In this document: positions 7,367-16,756 of the stretch, piece after piece
Numbering within the stretch: the first letter of the stretch is position 1
Layout of the letters: every line of letters starts with the position of its first letter
Made by a program: the position numbers and the translations under genes
The notes under the pieces: model-generated
Told to the model about the DNA's origin: nothing
Databases searched by the model: none
Seen by the model: only the letters and a program-made list of their open reading frames with translations
DNA from: CAZUZS01 sp964624795
Lineage (GTDB): Bacteria; Calditrichota; Calditrichia; RBG-13-44-9
Reading direction: 5' to 3'
Assembly (NCBI GenBank): GCA_964624795.1
Contig: CAZUZS010000050.1
Coordinates: 1-37,850, forward strand
Length of the DNA: 37,850 bases

Positions 7367-7894
7367 TTAGTCCTCGGAGTGGTGCAGGACTTTCAACTTG
7401 GCATCGATCAGGTCCCGGTGCGAAAGGTTGAGAAGTCCGGCCAGCTTGTGAACCAGGTAGTCCTCATATTTATTCAGGTTGCCGTCGGTGTAGATGATCT
7501 TCCAGATTAGCTCGATAATCCGCGCCTTTTCCTCGGAAGAGTAATTTTGGTTGATCAGGTTGGTAAACTGCCACAAATCCAGACTATCCTCCAGGCGCTT
7601 TTTTGAAATGCTGGTGATTTCCGAAGCATGCTCTTTGGATAGCCGGTATTCTTCGGTGAGGATGTTCAGGATTGTTTCTCGTTCCTCATCGGAAAACTGG
7701 CCGTCAATGCCGGCCATTTCAATAAACAGTGCACAGGTAGCCACCAAAATATCCTCCGGCGTTTCACCGTCGTGCATCGATTGTTGGATGGTATGGTTGA
7801 CACCGAAAAACTTATTTAAAATATCCATTGAATTTCCCTGTTTTGAATATTCGCTTTCATTTGATTCACCGGTAACTGAATCCTGTTTCTCCAC
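7367..7894 (-). CDS. TerB-like (tellurite-resistance B fold) protein
   Basis: This 175-residue, largely helical protein carries the TerB pattern twice: LFIEMAGIDGQFSDEERETI and WKIIYTDGNLNKYEDYLVHK. Each is an (A/T)DG-x-(L/F)-x-x-x-E/D loop between helices, as in the TerB/COG4103 family, whose loops are thought to bind metal ions. It has no signal peptide. The first 22 residues are polar and low in order. The start used is a GTG at 7894 with GGGAG 8 bases upstream; an ATG at 7828 (MDILNKFFGVN), which begins the folded part, is an alternative. It is the first gene of a probable operon with msrB. A role in stress response is suggested by the family and by msrB but is not shown. Confidence 0.82.
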   Translation of the reverse strand: MEKQDSVTGESNESEYSKQGNSMDILNKFFGVNHTIQQSMHDGETPEDILVATCALFIEMAGIDGQFSDEERETILNILTEEYRLSKEHASEITSISKKRLEDSLDLWQFTNLINQNYSSEEKARIIELIWKIIYTDGNLNKYEDYLVHKLAGLLNLSHRDLIDAKLKVLHHSED

Positions 7895-8280
7895 CCGCTA
7901 TTCTCCCTTGGGAAATTCGCGGCGCGGCGGCAACAAGGATCGCAATTATCCGGCATAGATTTCGGCAATTTCAATTCCACGATCTGTCCGTTCAAAAAAA
8001 TACGGATTTGCTCCCACTTATTTTTTAAATTGCCTACCCGGTATTCCGGGAATCCGGACCTCGTGCTTCGACGCAGTTGCCGCAAGCATGACCTGAATAA
8101 TTCTTAATTGTTCGGATAATAAAAGGTTCCCATCCGGGAATTCGCAGGGCGTAAAGAGACATTAAAAAGATTCTTGAATTACCGTGTGGCCGGCGAATCA
8201 CAAAGGCGTAGCAGGTTTATATTTTGCGTGTTCGCCGGAAAAAATATACAAATAGAATTTAACGAATGGTCGGAGCCTAT
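7895..8280. other. Divergent intergenic region
   Basis: This region separates the minus-strand TerB-like/msrB operon from the plus-strand dehydrogenase, so it should hold both promoters, but no convincing -35/-10 pair was found. An 89-codon TTG-start frame on the minus strand overlaps the TerB-like start and is not convincing. Confidence 0.4.
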
Positions 8281-9246
8281 ATGTTCGATGTCTATTTTTA
8301 TGAAGCATTCCGGGAAGAAGAAGAAATGCTGCGGCAGCACCTTCCGGCGGGAATAAACGCCGGCTTTAGCTGGAAAACCATACAGGAACAGGGCGACCGC
8401 GAACCGCCCGCCAGGTTGGTGAGCATACGCACCCAGTCCCGTCTGCCGGAATCCTGGGGCGACAGACTCGCCGGAATTCTGACACGCAGCACCGGCTACG
8501 ACCACCTGAAGAAATTTCTGCTCGACACCGGGAGCGAGGTGCGCTGCGGTTTCCTGCCGCTCTATTGCAACCGGGCGGTAGCGGAACAGGCCATGCTGCT
8601 GTGGATGGCGCTGATGCGAAAGCTGCCGCTTCAGATGCGCCAGTTTGCGGATTTCAACCGGGATGGACTGACTGGCAACGAATGCGGGAAAAAGACACTG
8701 GTCGTGGTGGGAGTTGGGAATATCGGCTCGGAAGTAGTGAAAATCGGTATGGGATTGGGGATGCGGGTGTTTGGTGTGGACATCGTCCGCAAATTTCCGT
8801 TTGTCGACTACGCCGATATCGGGGAGGCGCTGCCACAGGCGGATGTGGTCGTCTGCGCCATGAACCTTACGCCGGACAACAGGGATTATTTTGATTACCG
8901 GAGATTTATGGAGACCAAGCGATCGCTGATTTTTGTAAATGTGGCGCGGGGCGAAATGTCGCCGGCTGGTGATCTTCTGCGGCTGCTTCAGGATAACCGT
9001 CTGGCGGGTGTGGCCCTTGATGTTTTCAATGACGAAAGCACTTTGGGAGTGGCATTGCGCAGCGGCGCTGCACCGGAGCATCCGGAAATACAGGCGACCC
9101 TAAGGTTGGCGAAATTGCCCAATGTTATTCTGACGCCGCATAACGCGTTTAACACCCGGGAATCGGTTCTTCGAAAGGCCCGGCAGAGCATGGAGCAGGT
9201 TCAAAACTTCATGGAAAAGGGAGAATTTCTCTGGCCGGTTCCATAG
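8281..9246 (+). CDS. D-isomer-specific 2-hydroxyacid dehydrogenase
   Basis: This is an NAD-dependent oxidoreductase of about 321 residues. The Rossmann fingerprint is GVGNIG with D172 at the end of the second strand (VFGVD), which favours NAD. Catalytic residues of the family are visible: R228 in NVARGEMS, the Glu of the DVFNDE segment, and H292 in LTPHNAFNT (numbered from the ATG at 8266). The enzyme would interconvert a D-2-hydroxyacid and a 2-oxoacid; the exact substrate cannot be read from the sequence. GGAG lies 5 bases before the ATG at 8281, so this start was chosen over the ATG at 8266. The gene stands alone on its strand, divergent from the TerB-like operon. Confidence 0.88.
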   Translation: MFDVYFYEAFREEEEMLRQHLPAGINAGFSWKTIQEQGDREPPARLVSIRTQSRLPESWGDRLAGILTRSTGYDHLKKFLLDTGSEVRCGFLPLYCNRAVAEQAMLLWMALMRKLPLQMRQFADFNRDGLTGNECGKKTLVVVGVGNIGSEVVKIGMGLGMRVFGVDIVRKFPFVDYADIGEALPQADVVVCAMNLTPDNRDYFDYRRFMETKRSLIFVNVARGEMSPAGDLLRLLQDNRLAGVALDVFNDESTLGVALRSGAAPEHPEIQATLRLAKLPNVILTPHNAFNTRESVLRKARQSMEQVQNFMEKGEFLWPVP

Positions 9247-9357
9247 GGAGCAATTGCTCACGGGAGCGAGAAATTGTATTGCAAACATGGAAGCCTTTTG
9301 CCGGTTGGGTAGCAATTTTATCAAGTATCTCAGAATTCATCCGGCATTTCGACCGGG

Positions 9358-9457
9358 NNNNNNNNNNNNNNNNNNNNNNNNNNNNNNNNNNNNNNNNNNN
9401 NNNNNNNNNNNNNNNNNNNNNNNNNNNNNNNNNNNNNNNNNNNNNNNNNNNNNNNNN
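9358..9457. other. Assembly gap (100 N)
   Basis: Exactly 100 N bases, the conventional placeholder for a scaffold gap of unknown size. It cuts the 3' end of the minus-strand persulfide dioxygenase/rhodanese gene. The 111 bases between the dehydrogenase stop and the gap show no coding evidence. Confidence 0.97.
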
Positions 9458-10569
9458 ATTTCTTCTTTTAATTCATGAATGCTCATAAGTGCGGTGCGCC
9501 CAAACGGGAAACCGGACTCGATCCATTTACGAATACCGGTGCCAAGATACCCGGCAATATTATCCAGACCGACCCGCAGCAGGCTAAGCTGGGCGGCCTC
9601 AAGTTTGTCGTCGTGGGGAAGCACAAGTAGAATTCGCTGCGCCGGTTCCAGCATCCACCCGGCCCAGATAGGAAAATCGTCCCGCAGGCCGATATTGATC
9701 GACCCGGCGATGTGGGCGCCGCCAAATGCCTCGATTTCGCGGGCATCGACTACCACCGTGTCGCGCTTTTCCATCTCGGAGCGGAAATCTTCCGGGGAGA
9801 GCGCCGGTGGTTTCCCGATGTGGCCAAGTGGCGGTGCCCCGGCGGCATTCACGCTTTTTAGGCGGGGATAATAGCCGGGCGCAGGTGAAAGCGAGTTCAA
9901 CACCTTTTCCACAAATTGTGCTTTGTCCTTCTCCTGCAGGATGGGCGAACGCCGCTTCTCGTAGCCGATGGTACTTACCTGGCGGTCGCCGATGCTTGCC
10001 CCGCACGGCGAGCCTTTGCCGTGGCCCGGATAAATGATGATCTCGTCACCCAGGTTCAGCACCTTTTCGTGCAGGGATTGAAAAAGCTGCTCTGCTAATT
10101 TTCTGTCGGTCCCACCACCCAGAAGATCTGGCCGCCCCACCTCCCCGGCAAAAAGCGTGTCTCCAGTGAACAACCCCCACGGTTCGGCCGACCCTGTTCC
10201 GCCACTCACCAGAAAACAGAGAGGATCGGACGTGTGGCCTGGTGTGTGAATAGCTTTCAACTGCAGCTCGCCAATCACAATAATTTCATTGTCCTCAAGG
10301 TAGCGGCACTCGAATTCGTAATTACCCTTTTCGCCGCCGCACACCGGGGCGCCGGTCAACGCGGACAATTCTCGGCTCCCCGAAACAAAATCGGCGTGAA
10401 TATGAGTTTCCAGGATGTGCGTGATACGGAGTCGATTCAAATGCGCAAATTCCAGGTAAATATCTACGTCCCGGCGGGGATCGATGACGGCGCAAATTCC
10501 GGCGGCTTCATCTCCAATAATATACGAAAAATGAGCCAGGCCCTCGGTACGGATTGTTTCCAGTATCAT
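9458..10569 (-). CDS. Persulfide dioxygenase-rhodanese fusion (ETHE1/CstB-like), 3' truncated by the gap
   Basis: Residues 1-250 are a metallo-beta-lactamase fold of the ETHE1 branch: ETHIHADFVSG, TPGHTSDPLC, FTGDTLF and YPGHGKGSPCG. By analogy with ETHE1 the single iron is held by H56, H112 and D137; the F in HADF (often H) is not an iron ligand in that enzyme. Residues about 268-356 are a rhodanese domain (VVVDARE, GAHIAGSINIG), but its active-site loop (LLVLPHDDK) has no cysteine. A second domain seems to begin at MSIHELKEE just before the gap, as in CstB, where a later rhodanese carries the cysteine. The family oxidises low-molecular-weight persulfides in sulfide detoxification. AAAGGGA precedes the ATG, and the upstream SDR gene is 35 bases away, so an operon is likely. 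Confidence 0.88.
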
Positions 10570-10604
10570 TTTGTCCCTTTCGACAGGTAAGTTCCGGATT
10601 CAAA

Positions 10605-11402
10605 TCAAGGCGCGGCGGACACGCCGTGTGCTTCGCATTCCTTCCGGAATTGCGGATCACGCACATCCGCGATACGGCCCGATAATTCCGGCCAATCGGT
10701 GAACGCAATCTCCAAAAGTATTTTCGCTAAAGGTTCCGGTTTGGACAATCTTCCTTCTTTAAAGAGTGAGGTAAATTTGTCGCGAGCCGGAAAAAATTCC
10801 TCGCTACTTGAGCGAAGAATTTCCTGCATATTCCCTTCGAACGGTCCGGGCGAAATCGCGGTGATTCGAATCGGCGTGCCGGCAGTTTCCAGGGCAACCG
10901 CACGGGTGAAAATATTTACCGCCGCTTTCTGGCTGGAATAGGCAGACAACCCGGCGTAAGGCTTATCGGCGGCGCCGCTGGCGATATTGATAATCGTTCC
11001 GCCGGACTCTTGCTTCTTCATGCGCTTCAGGGCTTCCCGGGTGGCAATATACACACCATAAACGTTGGTCAACAGGGAATTCAGGAGAGCATCGTCCGGC
11101 AGCAGATGCGCAGGCACGACCGGTTCCACCACGCCCGCGCAATTGAACAGAATGTCGATGGCGCCGCAGGTGGAATCGATTCCGCTAAACGCTTCTGCTA
11201 CAGCGCCGGCATCGGAAACATCAGCCGGCAGGACCATGGCGTTCCCTCCGCTCTGCCGGATTATCTGCTGAATTTCCGTCAATCTCCTTTCACGCCTGGC
11301 AATTAAAACCACTGTGGCGCTGCGCTTGCCGGCCTCGATAGAAATGCTGCGCCCCAGTCCCGCCGAAGCGCCGGTAACAACCACGACTTTTTGATTCATC
11401 AT
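10605..11402 (-). CDS. Short-chain dehydrogenase/reductase
   Basis: This 265-residue classical SDR has the cofactor-binding TGASAGLG at 10-17, the structural NCAG at 87-90, and the catalytic set S142 (INIASGAA), Y155 and K159 (SAYSSQK), followed by the usual ISPGPFEGNM segment after strand six. The R at the end of the second strand (IARRERR) favours NADP. The fold and activity are secure; the substrate is not recognisable. It precedes the persulfide dioxygenase gene by 35 bases on the same strand, so the two are probably co-transcribed, which does not by itself tie it to sulfur metabolism. A GGA-type site precedes the ATG by about 8 bases. Confidence 0.88.
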   Translation of the reverse strand: MMNQKVVVVTGASAGLGRSISIEAGKRSATVVLIARRERRLTEIQQIIRQSGGNAMVLPADVSDAGAVAEAFSGIDSTCGAIDILFNCAGVVEPVVPAHLLPDDALLNSLLTNVYGVYIATREALKRMKKQESGGTIINIASGAADKPYAGLSAYSSQKAAVNIFTRAVALETAGTPIRITAISPGPFEGNMQEILRSSSEEFFPARDKFTSLFKEGRLSKPEPLAKILLEIAFTDWPELSGRIADVRDPQFRKECEAHGVSAAP

Positions 11403-12001
11403 CTTTTGGTCCTTGCTTAAAAAGACTGCATCAGTAACTCATAAAAATTATTTTCCAGGCAGTGAAATAATGACAATGTTCTAATTCATAGATCAACTCA
11501 CCCGGACTATTTACAAGAGGCTTGTTTTTAAAACCAACGGTTTAAGCCGATTCAAGTGCTCACCGCCCAACTAAAGAAGGCTCTACATCCATGACCACCG
11601 GAAGTTGGAAAATCCAATTGGCAGCCGGGAAGTAGTTCGAATTTCAACCTTTCGTGGCCTGGGTAGTTCCATTCGCTTCCCGTCGCCGGAACTGATGAAG
11701 AGTCAGAATTCAATTCAAATCGTTAGGATGAGGGGAAATTCCGTATTAAATTCGATTCGATTTATTCAGGGTCGTAAAATTAAAACGGGTAGTATAATTG
11801 CCAAAAAATAACGCTTAAACCTGCCACAACGGGCCTCTCTTCAGAGTTGATAATTTCCGAACACATGGGAATGCAAATGCTTCCGGTTCAAATTCAGGAA
11901 TGAATGCTCAAAGATCTTAAAATCGGAATGGAAAAATATTTGGTTTCAGTTCTCACACTGAGATATATTAGACCAACTGCATTGTTAAAGTTTAAGGCTA
12001 A
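11403..12001. other. Divergent intergenic region upstream of rho
   Basis: About 600 bases between the SDR gene (minus) and rho (plus). A 68-codon frame at 11605-11811 has biased, unconvincing composition and no ribosome binding site. No RNA gene, repeat or mobile element was recognised; promoters for both directions should be here but were not pinpointed. Confidence 0.45.
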
Positions 12002-12033
12002 AACGGTTTGTTTTTGTAGGTGGCCGAACCGTT
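12002..12033 (+). promoter_or_regulatory. Hairpin in the rho leader
   Basis: AACGGTTTG at 12002-12010 pairs with CGAACCGTT at 12025-12033 (9 bp, one G-T wobble, 14-base loop), ending 20 bases before the rho ATG and just ahead of its AAAGGA site. Rho is autoregulated in its leader in E. coli; a structural role here is inference. Confidence 0.35.
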
Positions 12034-12053
12034 AAATGTAAAGGAATTAGTAT

Positions 12054-13139
12054 ATGAAAAATAAATTGCGGGAAGGGATTCTGGAAATATTGCCGGAAGG
12101 ATATGGCTTTCTGCGGGATAAACGAAAAAATTTCAGGGTCAAAAAGAATGATACTTATGTCGCCACTGAAATCATAAAGCGGCTGCAACTGCGGGAAGGA
12201 CTTCACATCAGGGGTGAGGTTGAGATTTCTCCGCAAAACGGCGCAAGGCTATTGGTCACTGATGCAATGACCTGCAACGGTATCCCGGCGGAGGAATACA
12301 AAAAAGTGCCGGAAATTAAGGCCGGAACCAGTATCGATCCGGAGGAAAGATTGCTGATGACGCGCTCTCCCAACGACCTGGCGGGTCGGTTAATGGACTT
12401 GCTCACGCCGGTTGGGAAGGGTCAGCGAGGCATGATAATTTCGCCTCCCAAGGCGGGCAAAACCACCATTCTGAAGCACATCGCCGAGGCGGTACACGGG
12501 AATAATCCGGAGGTCAAAGTCTATGTTCTTCTTATCGATGAGCGCCCGGAAGAAGTAACCGATTTCCAGCGGCATGTGCCAGGTGTTACGGTATTCCACT
12601 CCTCGGCAGATGAGCCGGTGGAAAACCACATCCGGATGACGGAACTGACCATGAACATGGCCATTCGTCAGGTGGAGTTTGGCAAGGATGTGCTGGTGCT
12701 TATCGATTCATTAACGCGCATGGGACGGGCATTCAACAAGGAAACGGAATCGGGCGGGAAAACACTCAGCGGCGGGCTTGGCGCTAACGCGCTTGAACTG
12801 CCGCGGCGGTTCTTTGGGGCTGCCAGAAACCTGGAGAATGGCGGCTCACTCACCATAATGGCCTCCATCCTGATTGAAACCGGGAGCCGCATGGACGAAG
12901 TAATTTTCCAGGAATTCAAAGGAACCGGCAATCTGGAATTGGTGTTGAGCCGGGAGTGTGCGGAAAGAAGAATGTACCCCGCAATCAACCTCAAAGAATC
13001 GGGCACCCGCAAGGAGCACAAACTGTTTTCGTTAGACGAAATGGATGAGAGCTCGTTTGTCCGGCGCAAAACCGCAGACCTCAAAACACCGGACGCCCTG
13101 CAATTTGCCATGAGGTACCTTACCTCTCCCAAACAATAA
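12054..13139 (+). CDS. rho: Transcription termination factor Rho, lacking the N-terminal helical domain
   Basis: This is the RNA-dependent ATPase that terminates transcription. The cold-shock-type RNA-binding domain occupies about 1-75 (GILEILPEGYGFLRD, then TYVATEIIKRLQLREG). The RecA-type motor follows, with Walker A SPPKAGKT (130-137), Walker B VLVLIDS (213-219), a Q-loop (TLSGGLGANAL, about 237-247), an R-loop FKGTGN (288-293) and the C-terminal YPAINLKESGTRKE. At 361 residues it is shorter than E. coli Rho (419), because it starts directly at the RNA-binding domain and lacks the usual Rho_N helices. The motor is intact. AAAGGA lies 8 bases before the ATG. It could be the only Rho or a paralogue; one window cannot decide. 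Confidence 0.95.
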   Translation: MKNKLREGILEILPEGYGFLRDKRKNFRVKKNDTYVATEIIKRLQLREGLHIRGEVEISPQNGARLLVTDAMTCNGIPAEEYKKVPEIKAGTSIDPEERLLMTRSPNDLAGRLMDLLTPVGKGQRGMIISPPKAGKTTILKHIAEAVHGNNPEVKVYVLLIDERPEEVTDFQRHVPGVTVFHSSADEPVENHIRMTELTMNMAIRQVEFGKDVLVLIDSLTRMGRAFNKETESGGKTLSGGLGANALELPRRFFGAARNLENGGSLTIMASILIETGSRMDEVIFQEFKGTGNLELVLSRECAERRMYPAINLKESGTRKEHKLFSLDEMDESSFVRRKTADLKTPDALQFAMRYLTSPKQ

Positions 13140-13158
13140 AAATCAGATCTTTTCAGAT

Positions 13159-13192
13159 AAAAAAACGCAGGACAGTTAGGCTGCCCTGCGTT
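13159..13192 (-). terminator. Intrinsic terminator for the M1 peptidase gene
   Basis: AACGCAGG-a-CAG and CTG-c-CCTGCGTT form an 11-bp stem with one internal A-C mismatch and a 5-base loop. On the minus strand it is followed by seven T (13159-13165), so it stops transcription arriving from the peptidase gene. It lies between two convergent genes, 20 bases after the rho stop; the plus strand has no T-run. Confidence 0.8.
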
Positions 13193-13224
13193 AAATCTTA
13201 TGCATCTCGATCAACTACCGGTAT

Positions 13225-16200
13225 TTACCGTAACAGCATGAGTTTTCGCAGACGATAATTTTTCCCGGCGCTGATTTTATAAAAATAGATGCCGCTGGAA
13301 ACATCCATACCGCTGGTATTTTTGCCATTCCAGTGCAGCACGTGGTAACCGGCGTTGAGCAATCCCGACTCCTCAAGATAAATCCGCTGTCCCAGTACGT
13401 TGAAAATCTCCAGCGTAACCCGGGAGGCAGCCGGCAGACCGAATCGAATGCTCGTTTCCGGGTTGAACGGGTTAGGATAGTTCTGGCTGACTTCAAACTG
13501 AGCCGGAATATTAGCCCGATTATCGCCGATTCCCGTTAGGTAATCGAGCTGTACTGGGATAAATGTTCGCTGCATGCCAGAGGGAGAGGTAGTGTAAAGC
13601 GCAACACCGGTGAGATAATGGCCGGCAGTCAGGCCGTGCGGATCGACAGTGAGCCGGATAGCCGCACTGCTGTCCGCGTTGGCCAGATCGTATAGCGGCT
13701 CCAGTTTCAACCAGGGAACATCCACCAGGCTGGCAGTAAGGTATCCGAGATTGCTGGCGGGCACGTAATCAACTGTGTTCACCAGGTCGGTCAGGTTGTA
13801 GTCGTTGATGTACAAATTCACCATCTGCGGGCTTCCGATCATCGTCTCGTCCACTCCAATGGTGACACTTTTGCCGGGCAAATCGACCTGGAAATATGCC
13901 GCGAAACCGACAAACTCATAGGTAAACGCCGCCGGATTCCAGTATGTAACATACCCATTATATCCGGCACCCAGGTCGCCGACCAGCACCAGGTATTCGG
14001 CGCCCATGCCCAAAATTGACAATCCGGTCGCCGGATTGCGATCTGCATCCACAAAAACATTTATACGCAGATTATCATAAGAAGCCGGCTGCTGATAGGT
14101 GGTAAATTTCGTGTATATGATATTCCCACTCTTCTGAATATAGGTATCGCTGAGATCGAATGGGTTCGCGGCATTTTCCTGCCGGTCGTGGTGCAGGTGC
14201 TGCCAGAGCGAATCCACCGGGGCTGCCTTATCATTTGCCGGCGCCGACAGGGATTTGAAGAACTCTGCCGAGGGCAATTGGCTTCGCAACAGTACCGCTT
14301 TGCGATTGGCGACGGCGGCATTCACATCGCTGCTGATGGCTGCCTGCACAAACAAGTCACCGGAACCGCTGTTGGAAATAGCCAGCGCTGAATCAGCGGT
14401 CTGGCTCGCGTTGAGCACAAAATGAAGTGAATCGGGACTGATAGCGGCCACCGGTTGGGAAAGGCTGAGCTGCAAATTGCTGACAATCCCGCTCACGTGG
14501 CGGAAACTGACCGGGCTCCGAACGTAGGTATCTTTGATTGCCACAAAAGCATAATCGCCGCTGACCAGGGAAAGCTGGAAATTGCCGCTACTGTTGGTGA
14601 GCTCCGATCCCCAGTTCAGAGGAGCGCCCGTCAGCGGATCGTAAGGACCTTCCCAGTAAACCTCCGCATTTGCAACCGCGGCAGATGTTCCGGCATCAAT
14701 CACCCTGCCGCTCACGGAATACAGAGAACCCTGGTTGAGCGTCTTCAGCACCCAATGGTCCGGATCCACCTGTAATCCGGTGGGCTCGAACTCGGTCAAT
14801 AGCTGAAAATTCTGGGACGCCAGGCTATCCCACACCGTGATTATGGTATCCTGGCCGCCGGCGTAGAGGCGAATTTGCAGCGGCATTTTATAAAGCATGG
14901 TATTGGACTGGCTCAAACTCAGGGTTGTGGCATACGGCGGCGCACTTCCGGATGTCTGCCAACTATATGTGTAATGCGGCCTCCCGGGATGGTAAACCCA
15001 TTCCTCGAAAAACCAGTGCAGATCCTGTCCCGAAATGTTTTCACATAAATCCCGGAAATCTTCGGTGGTTGCATTACCATAGGCAAAATCGGGACTGGTG
15101 GCGTAGCTTTTCAGACATCTGAAAAACAGCGAATCGCCCAGGATTCCCCGCAGCATGTGCAGTGCCCACGAGCCTTTGTCGTAAACGACATTGGCAAACA
15201 GCGCATTGGCATTCAGCGAATCGTAAACAAACAGGCTGCCATTGAAGGACCCGGGATCTTGTCCCAGGAGGTAGCTGTGGTAGGCAGCGGTTCCGTGCAG
15301 GTGTTCTTCCCACAGCGCTTCCGCATAGGATGCAAATCCTTCATTCATCCAGATGTGCGACCACTTCTTCATCGTGATGCAATCCCCGAACCACTGGTGA
15401 GAAAGCTCGTGGGCAATGATCCAATCGTAATAATGATAACCGGTAATCAGGTTTGCACCAAAGGAGGTCAAAGTTTGGTGCTCCATTCCGCCCGACCACG
15501 GGAAAGCGGCCATTCCATATTTTTCATTCAGGAAGGGGTATTCGCCAAACACCTGGGCATAAGCAGCGATCATGTCTTTGGTAATGCTGAAATCGGTTTG
15601 CGCCTGGCTGAGATCCTCCGGGTAAACGAAGAATTGCAGCTCCATTGAGTCGCCCCCGGTGGTGACATACCAGTCGGAAAACTGCGAATAGTTGGTTATC
15701 GCCAGCGACACCAAATAGGTGCTGATGGGATAATATGTCCGCCAGTGGTAAGCGTGCCGGTTGTCGGGCATCGGTGTAATCGATGTCAGCAAGCCTTCGG
15801 AGCCCAGCACAAGGTTGTCAGGGATGGTAACGTTGATGAACACCGAATCCGCCTTGTCGGAGGGATCGTCTTTACATGGCCACCATGCCGGCGCGCCAAA
15901 CGGCTGGCTCAGCGTCCATATCATGGGTATTCCGGAATGCTGGCTCCAGCCCCAGGTGCCCAGCCCGCCGCTTTGCGGGTTGCCGTAGTAATAAATTTCA
16001 ATTGAAAATTGTTCGTTCTGGCTGAGTGGTGATGCCAGCGTAATGTTCAGCAGATCTCCACTGCGTGTGTAATTTAGCATAGTGGCGTTTTGTTTAATAG
16101 AATCAACCACCATGTTGGAGAGAAGGTCGATTTCCACATTTCCCAGCGATGCCACCAGGTTGGTGCCCTGAATAACCACGGCCCCTTCCAGCCGCTGGAT

Positions 16201-16416
16201 ATCGGGCCACAGGCTGAGATTGAGCGTGTAAGAATGGATATCAAACTGCCGCTGGTTGGGAGTCGGCACTTTGGTCAGAAGATCTTGTTGCTGAAGAAAA
16301 CGGGCTTTTTCCGACTCCCGGATCATCCGGTTAACCTCTTGGCTGGACGGTTTCTGCTGGGCGAACGCCATACCAACCAGCGCCTGCAATAGCAGGATAG
16401 TAATTAAAAATCTCAT
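13225..16416 (-). CDS. Secreted M1 family aminopeptidase with T9SS-type sorting domain
   Basis: The protein has 1063 residues. A signal peptide (about 1-19, ending GMAFA) is followed by the M1 N-terminal beta domain and the zinc peptidase core, with H336, E337 and H340 in HELSHQWFGD and E359 in WMNEGFASYAE. VYDKGSWALH supplies the usual catalytic tyrosine. The substrate-anchoring GxMEN motif is GGMEHQ here. After the peptidase come a carboxypeptidase-regulatory-like beta domain (about 568-630), further beta modules, and at about 975 a YPNPFNP sorting domain ending in KLMLLR. The product is thus expected outside the cell or on its surface, trimming peptides. GGAGG lies 6 bases before the ATG. 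Confidence 0.93.
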   Translation of the reverse strand: MRFLITILLLQALVGMAFAQQKPSSQEVNRMIRESEKARFLQQQDLLTKVPTPNQRQFDIHSYTLNLSLWPDIQRLEGAVVIQGTNLVASLGNVEIDLLSNMVVDSIKQNATMLNYTRSGDLLNITLASPLSQNEQFSIEIYYYGNPQSGGLGTWGWSQHSGIPMIWTLSQPFGAPAWWPCKDDPSDKADSVFINVTIPDNLVLGSEGLLTSITPMPDNRHAYHWRTYYPISTYLVSLAITNYSQFSDWYVTTGGDSMELQFFVYPEDLSQAQTDFSITKDMIAAYAQVFGEYPFLNEKYGMAAFPWSGGMEHQTLTSFGANLITGYHYYDWIIAHELSHQWFGDCITMKKWSHIWMNEGFASYAEALWEEHLHGTAAYHSYLLGQDPGSFNGSLFVYDSLNANALFANVVYDKGSWALHMLRGILGDSLFFRCLKSYATSPDFAYGNATTEDFRDLCENISGQDLHWFFEEWVYHPGRPHYTYSWQTSGSAPPYATTLSLSQSNTMLYKMPLQIRLYAGGQDTIITVWDSLASQNFQLLTEFEPTGLQVDPDHWVLKTLNQGSLYSVSGRVIDAGTSAAVANAEVYWEGPYDPLTGAPLNWGSELTNSSGNFQLSLVSGDYAFVAIKDTYVRSPVSFRHVSGIVSNLQLSLSQPVAAISPDSLHFVLNASQTADSALAISNSGSGDLFVQAAISSDVNAAVANRKAVLLRSQLPSAEFFKSLSAPANDKAAPVDSLWQHLHHDRQENAANPFDLSDTYIQKSGNIIYTKFTTYQQPASYDNLRINVFVDADRNPATGLSILGMGAEYLVLVGDLGAGYNGYVTYWNPAAFTYEFVGFAAYFQVDLPGKSVTIGVDETMIGSPQMVNLYINDYNLTDLVNTVDYVPASNLGYLTASLVDVPWLKLEPLYDLANADSSAAIRLTVDPHGLTAGHYLTGVALYTTSPSGMQRTFIPVQLDYLTGIGDNRANIPAQFEVSQNYPNPFNPETSIRFGLPAASRVTLEIFNVLGQRIYLEESGLLNAGYHVLHWNGKNTSGMDVSSGIYFYKISAGKNYRLRKLMLLR

Positions 16417-16756
16417 TCAATACCTCCGGTTCTGGTGTGTAAAACCTTATTTTGTTTTCCCATTGGGCAAGAAGAATTAATTTCAGGTAAATGAAAATTT
16501 GGCCGATATCCACCGGCTCACCAGATTTTTTTTATCAGAGATTATCTCTCTCCATTCAGCAGATTATTTTCATTTCATATTAATAAATCCGGAATTGGAA
16601 TTCAATGTGGAAAAACCTTTTTGGTCTTAAAGATCTGAAACTCGCAGCATTTTGGGACTGCCAATTAACCGTAAGTCGCTGCCTTCACTGCCGCAGCCGG
16701 CAATTCCCGGAGATATTGTTATTAAACCGGAAAAATACTCACATTGCGAACACCCA
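16417..16756. other. Intergenic region between two minus-strand genes
   Basis: About 340 bases between the PG-binding-like gene and the M1 peptidase gene. It should contain the peptidase promoter. No hairpin with T-run, repeat or coding frame can be supported; the minus-strand frame that runs through it overlaps the upstream gene out of frame. Confidence 0.4.

Noticed and set aside
7816..8085. Minus-strand 89-codon frame with a TTG start overlapping the TerB-like gene start
   Set aside because: It overlaps a well-supported gene out of frame, starts at TTG without a ribosome binding site, and has arginine-rich composition without a recognisable motif.
8179..9081. 300-codon frame antisense to the dehydrogenase
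   Set aside because: It lies fully antisense to a gene with clear catalytic motifs, and its composition (rich in H, R, Q) is typical of a shadow frame in GC-rich DNA.
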